From the NCBI GenBank assembly GCA_964579725.1, contig CAZOHG010000005.1:28524-92523 (forward strand): a DNA stretch of 64,000 nucleotides, read 5' to 3'. The stretch comes from CAZOHG01 sp964579725. Its GTDB lineage: Bacteria > Zhuqueibacterota > JdFR-76 > BMS3Abin05. Position numbers and translations under genes: made by a program. A model generated the notes under the pieces. The model searched no databases, was not told the DNA's origin, and saw only the letters and a program-made list of their open reading frames with translations. Of the stretch, positions 53,403 through 60,841 are shown in pieces (position 1 is the stretch's first letter; each line of letters starts with the position of its first letter).

Positions 53403-55154
53403 ATGCACTTGCAGCCAATTGACTGGATTTTGCTCATTTCTTATTTTGTCCTGGCCATTGTGGTGGGATCGCTTTTCACCAAAAAAGCCAGCTCCAGCAT
53501 GGCCGATTATTTCGTTTCCGGGCGAAATTTGCCCTGGTGGTTGGCGGGGACCTCCATGGTGGCCACCACCTTCGCCGCCGACACGCCTCTGGTCGTGGCC
53601 GGATTGGTGGGCGAGCACGGGATTGCCGGCAATTGGCTGTGGTGGAATATGGTCATGAGCGGGATTTTGACGGTGTTTGTTTTTGCAAAACTCTGGCGGC
53701 GCTCGGGCGTGATTACCGACCTCGAATTTACAGAACTGCGCTATTCCGGAAAAGCCGCCGCCTTTTTGCGCGGATTTCGTGCCCTTTACCTGGGTCTACC
53801 CATCAATCTGATTGTAATCGGATGGGTTACACTGGCCATGGCCAAAATTTTGGACATTACGCTGGGCATGGGCAAATGGGAAGCCATCGGAATCTGCCTG
53901 ACCATTACGCTGGTGTATTCCACACTTGGCGGCCTTTGGGGTGTGGTGGTAACCGATTTCATTCAATTTTTCATTGCCATTTCGGGCGCGATTATTTTAG
54001 CGATTTTTGCGTCGCATGCCGTGGGTGGCGTCGCGGGACTTAAGGCCCAATTGGCCATTCACTACAAAAATTCAAACGAAATTCTGTCTTTCGTCCCGAA
54101 AGTGGGTTCGGCCTGGATGCCGATGTTGACATTTTTTGTCTATCTGGCCGTCAATTGGTGGGCGGCCTGGTACCCGGGCGCGGAACCCGGCGGCGGCGGG
54201 TACATTGCCCAGCGCATTTTTTCGGCCAAAAACGAAAAGCATTCCGTCCTGGCCACGCTGTGGTTTAATATTGCCCACTACGCTTTGCGCCCCTGGCCGT
54301 GGATTATTGTTGGGCTGGCAGCCATGGTTCTCTATCCCAATTTGGCCGACAAAGAATCCGGCTACGTCAAGGTCATGGTGGATTATTTGCCTTCGGGTTG
54401 GGTCGGTCTCATGATGGCCGGATTTGCCGCGGCTTACATGTCCACCATTAGCACGCAGCTCAATTGGGGGTCTTCGTACATGGTCAACGATTTTTACCGG
54501 CGTTTCATTAAAAAAGAGGCCTCCGAACGCCACTACGTATGGGTGTCACGTCTAACAACGGTTTTATTGCTGATTTTGGCGGCTGTTGTTACCCATTACA
54601 TGAGCTCCATCGAGAAGGGGTGGAAATTTTTATTAGCCATTGGAGCCGGAACCGGTTCGGTGTACATCCTGCGGTGGTTTTGGTGGCGGGTCAATGCCTG
54701 GTCTGAAATCGCCGCCATGACGACCTCTTTCCTCGTTTCGCTGATTGTTCAGTACGGGTTCGGTTTGAACGGACAAATCCCGCTACAATTCGCCCAAATT
54801 ATGTTGATTACCGTGGGGAGCTCTACGGTCGTCTGGCTGATTGTTACCTTTTTAACCCCGCCGGAAAAGGAAGAGGTTCTGATTGCATTTTACAAGCGTG
54901 TTCATCCGGGGGGAAGTTTGTGGGGAACTATTGCCCGAAAAGCCGGGATGCCTGTTGCTCGAGGCTCGGTGAGCCGGGATCTTATTGATTGGCTCTGCGG
55001 GGTCATTCTCATTTACAGCACCCTTTTTGGTATTGGGAAATTGGTCTTCGGGCAGTACGGAATGGGATTCCTCTTTCTAATTGTCGCTGCGCTCACCGGC
55101 GGCTTCATTTATTACGATCTGTCCCGCCGCGGCTGGGAAAAGGTGGCCGAATAA
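53403..55154 (+). CDS. Sodium/solute symporter (SSF family), second copy
   Basis: The 583-residue membrane protein has about 13 helices with the SSF patterns DYFVSGRNLPWWLAGTSMVA, LVYSTLGGLWGVVVTDFIQF and AAYMSTISTQLNWGSSYMVND. It is more distant from the 39845 symporter than expected for a recent duplicate and lacks that protein's long insertion. It begins 14 bp after the lipoprotein gene and is followed by a URO-D-type gene, so the three are likely one transcript. The substrate is unknown, perhaps a methylated or sugar compound processed by the URO-D-type enzyme. Confidence 0.92.
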   Translation: MHLQPIDWILLISYFVLAIVVGSLFTKKASSSMADYFVSGRNLPWWLAGTSMVATTFAADTPLVVAGLVGEHGIAGNWLWWNMVMSGILTVFVFAKLWRRSGVITDLEFTELRYSGKAAAFLRGFRALYLGLPINLIVIGWVTLAMAKILDITLGMGKWEAIGICLTITLVYSTLGGLWGVVVTDFIQFFIAISGAIILAIFASHAVGGVAGLKAQLAIHYKNSNEILSFVPKVGSAWMPMLTFFVYLAVNWWAAWYPGAEPGGGGYIAQRIFSAKNEKHSVLATLWFNIAHYALRPWPWIIVGLAAMVLYPNLADKESGYVKVMVDYLPSGWVGLMMAGFAAAYMSTISTQLNWGSSYMVNDFYRRFIKKEASERHYVWVSRLTTVLLLILAAVVTHYMSSIEKGWKFLLAIGAGTGSVYILRWFWWRVNAWSEIAAMTTSFLVSLIVQYGFGLNGQIPLQFAQIMLITVGSSTVVWLIVTFLTPPEKEEVLIAFYKRVHPGGSLWGTIARKAGMPVARGSVSRDLIDWLCGVILIYSTLFGIGKLVFGQYGMGFLFLIVAALTGGFIYYDLSRRGWEKVAE

Positions 55155-55179
55155 TTTTGAGAAAACAGCCGAAAGAAAA

Positions 55180-56253
55180 ATGGACTTAGCGAAAAAATAC
55201 AAAACTTCCCCCGATTTCGAACGTCTGCGCACCGCTTTGCTGCGAGGCACTCCGGACCGCGTGCCGTTGCAGGAGCTGATTATCGACCGTCGCATTCAGG
55301 CTCGATTTTTAGAGCGCCCCATTGAATCGGTGTTAGATTCAGTGGAATTCTTTGCCAAAGCCGGGTACGATGCCATTCGCCTAAGTCCCAAAGTCACCTT
55401 CAAGCCGAAGGAATTGGTAGGCAGTCAATCCGTGACCCAGGCCAGCGACCAGGACATTGAACGCACCTGGTACTCCGAGGGTCAGGGGCTGGTGACGGAC
55501 TGGGCGAGTTTTGAGGCGTACCCCTGGCCCAAACCCGAGGAAATCGATTATTCCGATTTTGAGCAAGCACAACACAATCTGCCTGAAGGCCTTAAGATTC
55601 TGGCTCATTATGGCGATATTTTTACATGGATTTGGGACATTATGGGCTTCGAAACCTTTTCTATCGCCCTGTACGAGCAGCCCGATCTCATTTCGGCGCT
55701 TTTCGAAAAGGTCGGAAGCCTCATCTACGGCATGTTCGAAACAATGGTCACTTTTGACAATATCGGGGCGCTCTGGTACAGTGACGACATTGCGATCGGT
55801 TCCGGTCCATTCGTCAATCCGGAAGTGTTCCGCCGCTACTTGTTTCCGTGGGTGAAAAAAATCGGTGACCTGGCCAAAGCACACCATCTGCCGTACATTT
55901 ACCATTCGGACGGGGATTTGTGGCTGCTTCTCGACGACATTGCGGCGTGCGGCGTGGATGCCCTTCAGCCCATTGAGCCCAAAGCCATGGACATTCGGGA
56001 GCTAAAACGTCAATACGGAAACCGCTTCTGTCTCATCGGCAATCTGGATCTGGAATATACGCTGACGCGCGGGACGCCCGATGAGGTTGCCCGCGCCACA
56101 AAAGGGCTCATTCGGGATCTGGCCCCCTCGGGGGGCTACTGCGTGGGGTCGGGCAATTCGGTTCCCGCCTACGTCCCTTTTGAAAATTTTTTGGCCATGG
56201 TCGAAACCACACTACAATACGGAAAATATCCCATTCAAATCGACGAACCTTAG
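55180..56253 (+). CDS. URO-D superfamily protein (methyltransferase-like)
   Basis: The 357-residue TIM-barrel protein belongs to the uroporphyrinogen decarboxylase superfamily. The N-terminal RLRTALLRGTPDRVPLQELI and the C-terminal GGYCVGSGNSVPAYVPFENFLAM are typical of the methyltransferase-like branch (MtaA/CmuA type) and not of haem-pathway HemE, which has a conserved FMRQAGR near the N-terminus that is not seen. No corrinoid protein gene is nearby. The ATG at 55180 is chosen; the earlier frame overlaps the symporter gene. It follows the symporter by 25 bp. Confidence 0.82.
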   Translation: MDLAKKYKTSPDFERLRTALLRGTPDRVPLQELIIDRRIQARFLERPIESVLDSVEFFAKAGYDAIRLSPKVTFKPKELVGSQSVTQASDQDIERTWYSEGQGLVTDWASFEAYPWPKPEEIDYSDFEQAQHNLPEGLKILAHYGDIFTWIWDIMGFETFSIALYEQPDLISALFEKVGSLIYGMFETMVTFDNIGALWYSDDIAIGSGPFVNPEVFRRYLFPWVKKIGDLAKAHHLPYIYHSDGDLWLLLDDIAACGVDALQPIEPKAMDIRELKRQYGNRFCLIGNLDLEYTLTRGTPDEVARATKGLIRDLAPSGGYCVGSGNSVPAYVPFENFLAMVETTLQYGKYPIQIDEP

Positions 56254-56387
56254 CGGTTCGCAAAAGAAGTTCGGGGGAAAATACTTGCCCCGGTTTCCTT
56301 CTTCTTGTAAAAATATTCGAATGATTTGCAAATGAAAATCTTTGGGTTGGGTCAAAGGAATTGGAGTCGATTGGTCTCGGAGGGTTT

Positions 56388-57239
56388 ATGTTAGGGAAAA
56401 AGCAAAACGTTAAATTTGACAAGCGCGGGCTGGTACCGGACATTGTTCAGCACGCCCAAACACAGGAAGTGATTCATTTGGTGTACATGGATCGAAAAGC
56501 CCTGAAAAAGACTCAGCAAACCGGCAAATTGTGGCTATTTAATCGGAGCCAAAAAAAGGTTTGGATGAAAGGACAGCGCTCCGGAGCGACCATTGACGTT
56601 CACGAAATTTTCGCTCACGTGGACAAATACGCGCTGCTTGTTCGGGGCGTTCCCAACGGGCCCAATTGCCAAACAGGGGAGGATTCCTGTTTTCCCTTTT
56701 CCTACTGGAAAAGGGAGGACGGTGGGGATTCGGACGTGTTGGACTCCTTTCGGCGCCTTTTCGGGGGAGACGAAAAGGAAGAAAACGAAGCGTTCGTTTC
56801 CGGAGAGGAAATTCAGGAAGCGAGTCCTGCCGCCGAAAACCCGATTTCCGAGGACATTGCTATTGAAGTTCGCGAAAATGAGCGCCTTGCTCCAGAGGAA
56901 CCGGCTGTTCCCACCGAAGAAAGAACCGAATCGCCCGAGCCTTTTACCCATCTGGCTGCCCGGGACATTTTGGCGGAATGGTACTGGCACGTGATGGAAC
57001 GCATTGAAGAACCGACGCCCGGATCGGTTTCCGCTAAGATAGAAAGCAAAGGGGTACGGGAGATTTCCCGAAAATTGGGCCAGGACGTCATCGATTTGAC
57101 AACCGCTGCTTTTGACAGCGACAAGCACACGACGGTCAAGGAATCAGCCGACCTGATCCAACATTGGCTTCTCCTGCTGGCCACGAAAGGTGTCACCCTT
57201 TCCGAAGTGTACGAGGAATTGGAAAATCGACTCAAATAG
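56388..57239 (+). CDS. Degenerate HisIE-like two-domain protein
   Basis: The 283-residue protein aligns with bifunctional HisIE. Residues ~10-102 resemble HisI (phosphoribosyl-AMP cyclohydrolase): GLVPDIVQHAQTQEVIHLVY, RSQKKVWMKGQRSG, NCQTGEDSCF. Residues ~191-283 resemble HisE: PGSVSAKIESKGVREISRKL, KESADLIQHWLLLL. Key residues are lost: the DCDxD metal motif is HVDKY (77-81), and the His after the second Cys is Gln95. In HisE the KVGEE..E acidic residues are KLGQD..D (Gln232, Asp233, Asp236). A long acidic linker (103-190) separates the domains. It is not in a his operon. The ATG follows CTCGGAGGGTTT. Probably a non-catalytic paralogue with a new role; reduced activity is possible. Confidence 0.8.
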   Translation: MLGKKQNVKFDKRGLVPDIVQHAQTQEVIHLVYMDRKALKKTQQTGKLWLFNRSQKKVWMKGQRSGATIDVHEIFAHVDKYALLVRGVPNGPNCQTGEDSCFPFSYWKREDGGDSDVLDSFRRLFGGDEKEENEAFVSGEEIQEASPAAENPISEDIAIEVRENERLAPEEPAVPTEERTESPEPFTHLAARDILAEWYWHVMERIEEPTPGSVSAKIESKGVREISRKLGQDVIDLTTAAFDSDKHTTVKESADLIQHWLLLLATKGVTLSEVYEELENRLK

Positions 57240-57272
57240 GGGAATTCGCCCGGTTTCCGCTTTCTTTTCAAA

Positions 57273-57309
57273 AAAAATCCCTTTGGATCACACACCCAAA
57301 GGGATTTTT
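57273..57309. terminator. Bidirectional intrinsic terminator between the HisIE-like gene and ctp
   Basis: A perfect 14-bp inverted repeat (AAAAATCCCTTTGG / CCAAAGGGATTTTT) with a 9-base loop ends in T-runs in both directions. It lies between two convergent genes. Confidence 0.92.
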
Positions 57310-57323
57310 AAGTCCGTAGCGCT

Positions 57324-58949
57324 TTAGTGTCCGGATTTCTTGTAATAATCCATTTTCTCCATTAACTTCAAAGCCTGCGGAAAATAATTCATGGCTTGCT
57401 GCAACACCGTGTCGCGGCGGAGATTCACCTGAAATTGTCCCTCGTCGCCCCAAAGGTGGTAGGCGATCTCCCGTTTAAGCAGGTATTTCAAATCCTGCGG
57501 ATTATTTCCCTTGGAAAATTCCTCCGCTTTCAATTTCTTATTGGATTTGAGCACGAAATCCTGAAAATCCGCCAGCATTTGGTCTGACACGGTGAAATCA
57601 TTCACAAAATCCATGAGCTTTTGTTTTTTCAACGCCGGGTGCGCGTGGAGATAATCGTCAATAAACGTGTAAAAATAACGATTGGGATCATACACCAGAT
57701 CAATGACGAAACGTGAGGGTGGTTTTTCTTTGGATTCGAGGAAAATGTCCGGTCGGATGCCGCCGCCGCCGTAAACGGTGCGTCCGCCAAAGGTCTTGAA
57801 CGCCGGCAAATTCTTGGCGTTTTTCTTGATTAAACTATCGACGTATGCCTCTTTGTAGTACTCATCTTTGGATTTGTGGGAGTAACTCCGCTGAATGCAC
57901 CGCCCGGAAGGCGTGTAATATTTGGCCGTGGTCACCAACAAAACGGAGCCGTCTTTAAATGGGTACTGTGACTGCACAAGTCCCTTGCCAAAGCTTGTTT
58001 TTCCGACAATTAGCCCCCGGTCCCAATCTTGCACGGCTCCGGAAACAATTTCAGAAGCCGAGGCGCTGCCGTGGTCAATCAAAATAATCAGGGGGTAAAG
58101 AGGATGGGTCGCCTCGTCTGTGGCGTAATAATCACGGTAGGAGCTGGGAATTCGCCCTTTGGTGAACACAATCATTTTGCCGCCCGGGATGAATTTGTCC
58201 GCCACCTCCGTGGCCACCTGCAAATAGCCGCCGGAATTCCCGCGGAGGTCGAGTAAAAGCTTTTTCATGCCCCTGGCTTCGAGTTTGTTGAGAGCTTTTT
58301 CCAGTTCCTGACCCGTTGTAGCCGAAAATCGGGCAATGCGAATGTAGCCGACTGTCGGCTTCAACAGGACCGCCTCGGGAATGCTTTCCACCTTGATTTT
58401 TTCCCGGGTTAGAACAAATTCTTTGGGCTTGTCCCAGCCCTCGCGTTCCACCGCCACTTTTACTCGCGTTCCCGGAGGCCCCATGAGTTTTTTGGGTACG
58501 TCGTCCCGTTTAATCCCAATTGCCGATTCGCCGTCGATTTCCACAATTCGGTCTCCCGCTTGCAGTCCTGCCTTAAAAGCGGGGCCACCCTCAAAAACCG
58601 TCATGATGGTGATCTTCTTGCGAATGATGTCAAAACTAATCCCAATCCCCGAATAACCGGCCAGTGTTTTGCTAAAATTCTTGAATTGGTCAGCCGTCAT
58701 ATAATTGGTGTGGGGGTCCAAATCGGACAACATGCCCTGGATGGCATCGTCAATCAGCTTGCTGGGGTCTGTTTTCTCCACGTAGCTTTGCTGAATAATA
58801 TTCAAAACGGTGGTGAAAATATTCAGCTTCTGGTACACATTTTCATGTTTGGATGGTGCCCCCGACTGCAATTGGGAGTAGCCGAATCCGAATAATCCCG
58901 CCACCAAAACAACGGAAACGGTTGCCGCCAAAAAATGCTTGAATTTCAT
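57324..58949 (-). CDS. C-terminal processing protease (S41, CtpA/Prc type)
   Basis: The 541-residue protease has an N-terminal signal or anchor helix (FLAATVSVVLVAGLFGFG), a PDZ domain (~100-185, GIGISFDIIRK, AGLQAGDRIVEIDG) and the S41 core. Catalytic residues are Ser297 in DHGSASASEI, Asp308 in AVQDWD and Lys322 in SFGKGLVQS. A helical C-terminal region follows. The enzyme trims or degrades envelope proteins. The ATG at 58947-58949 is the normal start; a GTG at 58970 is in frame but has no ribosome site. It ends at the bidirectional terminator. Confidence 0.96.
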   Translation of the reverse strand: MKFKHFLAATVSVVLVAGLFGFGYSQLQSGAPSKHENVYQKLNIFTTVLNIIQQSYVEKTDPSKLIDDAIQGMLSDLDPHTNYMTADQFKNFSKTLAGYSGIGISFDIIRKKITIMTVFEGGPAFKAGLQAGDRIVEIDGESAIGIKRDDVPKKLMGPPGTRVKVAVEREGWDKPKEFVLTREKIKVESIPEAVLLKPTVGYIRIARFSATTGQELEKALNKLEARGMKKLLLDLRGNSGGYLQVATEVADKFIPGGKMIVFTKGRIPSSYRDYYATDEATHPLYPLIILIDHGSASASEIVSGAVQDWDRGLIVGKTSFGKGLVQSQYPFKDGSVLLVTTAKYYTPSGRCIQRSYSHKSKDEYYKEAYVDSLIKKNAKNLPAFKTFGGRTVYGGGGIRPDIFLESKEKPPSRFVIDLVYDPNRYFYTFIDDYLHAHPALKKQKLMDFVNDFTVSDQMLADFQDFVLKSNKKLKAEEFSKGNNPQDLKYLLKREIAYHLWGDEGQFQVNLRRDTVLQQAMNYFPQALKLMEKMDYYKKSGH

Positions 58950-59019
58950 GAAATAAAAATCCCTTTTCACATAGTATGAAGTACTGTACCCAAAACACTC
59001 GGAAAACCAGGGGGAGAAA

Positions 59020-60417
59020 TCAGGACTCCGAGGTTTCTACAATTTCCGGATTTATTTTACCCGACGGAGCCGGTTCTGTTCCCTTTTTTGCTTCGGCTTC
59101 ACAATGCGGCTGCGAATAGAGACACACCTGATTGCGGCCGTTCCGCTTGGCACGGTACAGGGCCACGTCGGCTCGAACGATAAGCTCCTTCATAATGGAG
59201 GCATCCTTCGGGTAGGTGGCCACACCAATGCTGATGGTGACTTTTCCGCCGGGCTGGGTCTCTTCCATAAAAAACGGGTGCTCTTCCACATTTTTTCGCA
59301 AGCGTTCGGCGAACGAAACGGAGCCGTCTACATCCACCTCGGGCAAAATGACGCAGAACTCTTCGCCGCCGTAACGGGCCACCACATCCGTGTCGCGCAC
59401 GGATTTCTGGAGAATCCTGGCAATTTGCTTCAGCACCTGATCCCCGGCCGGATGCCCCAGCGTGTCGTTGTAGTGCTTGAAATTGTCCACGTCCAAAATC
59501 GCCAGAGAAACGGGCCGCCCGGTTCGACGGGCACGAAAAACCTCGTCCCGTAGCCGAATGCGAAAATAGCGGTAATTGTACAGGCCCGTCAACTCATCCG
59601 TAATGGACGTTTCCCGGACCTTCTGGTAAAGTTGCGCGTTGGCAATTGCCACGGCAACAATATTGGTAATAAGGGTCAACATCTCCAGATCCGTTTGTGT
59701 GTAGGCTTCGCCGTTAATTTTGGAGCCCAGTAAAACCAGACCGACCAATTTGTGGGAATGAATAAGCGGCGCAATAACCTCCGAGCCGTAGGGACGAAAA
59801 CGCTCGATATTCCGCAATGAGGTAAATTCCTCGGCAATGAGAACCGGCTGCCGTTTTTTGAAAACCACCTTCACCACCGGATCGATTATTTCAATGGAGG
59901 TTTCGTCGACGTCCTCTTCCTCAATTCCCTTTGTTTTTACCAAAAGCAGGGTTTTGCGCTTCCGAAGATCCACCAAATACAACAGGGCATTTTTAATGCG
60001 AATCTGTCCGATAAGCGTGTTTAAATAGGAGTTGACGAGCTGGTCCAAATCCAAAATGGCCGTTAAATCCAAACTGATTTGAAACAAATTGTGCAGTTCG
60101 TAGATTCGTCGCTTCAGTTCGCGATTGAGCTGGCTCAATTCCTTTGAGGCAGAATCAATTTGCTCCTTGTAGGTTTTGGTTCGGACGTGAACACCCGATT
60201 CGGTTAGCTCGTCCGTCAGATAAAGAATACGCGCACTGAGCCTGCGGCTGGCCACCACACCGGCGGCCAAAATCAGAACCAGCCCAATGACAATCTTCCA
60301 ACTTAGGGGAAGAGGAACAATGGGGTAAAATACCAGAAATGCCACCAAAAACGAAAAGGCAATAATGGACAAAATCAGTGAGACGGAGCGATAATCAATA
60401 AATTTAGCACGTTCCAA
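59020..60417 (-). CDS. Membrane GAF-GGDEF diguanylate cyclase
   Basis: The 465-residue protein has two N-terminal hydrophobic helices (~10-55), a coiled-coil linker, a GAF domain (~110-265) and a GGDEF domain (~280-430). The active site reads ARYGGEEFCV, and the product-inhibition site RDTD lies exactly five residues before GGEEF, so feedback control by c-di-GMP is expected. The start codon is TTG (60415-60417) after GAGGCATTCTT; no ATG lies near. It makes c-di-GMP, a signal for attachment or surface structures, in response to an unknown GAF ligand. Confidence 0.94.
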   Translation of the reverse strand: MERAKFIDYRSVSLILSIIAFSFLVAFLVFYPIVPLPLSWKIVIGLVLILAAGVVASRRLSARILYLTDELTESGVHVRTKTYKEQIDSASKELSQLNRELKRRIYELHNLFQISLDLTAILDLDQLVNSYLNTLIGQIRIKNALLYLVDLRKRKTLLLVKTKGIEEEDVDETSIEIIDPVVKVVFKKRQPVLIAEEFTSLRNIERFRPYGSEVIAPLIHSHKLVGLVLLGSKINGEAYTQTDLEMLTLITNIVAVAIANAQLYQKVRETSITDELTGLYNYRYFRIRLRDEVFRARRTGRPVSLAILDVDNFKHYNDTLGHPAGDQVLKQIARILQKSVRDTDVVARYGGEEFCVILPEVDVDGSVSFAERLRKNVEEHPFFMEETQPGGKVTISIGVATYPKDASIMKELIVRADVALYRAKRNGRNQVCLYSQPHCEAEAKKGTEPAPSGKINPEIVETSES

Positions 60418-60841
60418 AAGAATGCCTCATTTTTATTTGCGCCGAGAAGATTCCGTTCTTCGCACATGTGGATGCCAATGGGGAAGCACGTTCGCGATTG
60501 CGCTTCCCGCGCGTCTCTGCTCCCGCAGCAAAATGGCGCTGTTTGCCCGACGATTTCAGGGAAACCCGCCGCCACAAAGGTCAACCCATTTGATTCTATT
60601 TAGGTTATCGGCACAAATCGGTTTTGGGTTGAGGAATTTCCCCCGATTTGCAAACGTAAAAATATAAGGAAATGACCGGCAATTGTCAAGTTTTTTAGCG
60701 GGTATAGTTGCAAATCCTTCAGCAACCCTTTTCTGAGAAGAAAGGACTTGATTGCCGCAGAATTTTTGTTAAATTTTGTAGGAGGTTTTGGGGGCTCACC
60801 CCATTTTTTGGAAAGATTGCAAGAATGTGCGGAAGGGCACG
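60418..60841. other. Divergent region between the GGDEF gene and the protease-propeller-Omp85 gene
   Basis: About 420 bp without a gene. It contains the promoter of the plus-strand gene at 60748-60775. On the minus strand no clean promoter was recognised for the GGDEF gene. Confidence 0.5.
60748..60775 (+). promoter_or_regulatory. Promoter of the protease-propeller-Omp85 gene
   Basis: TTGATT at 60748-60753 and TAAATT at 60770-60775 are separated by 16 bp. The chosen GTG start is 66 bp from the -10. Confidence 0.6.
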
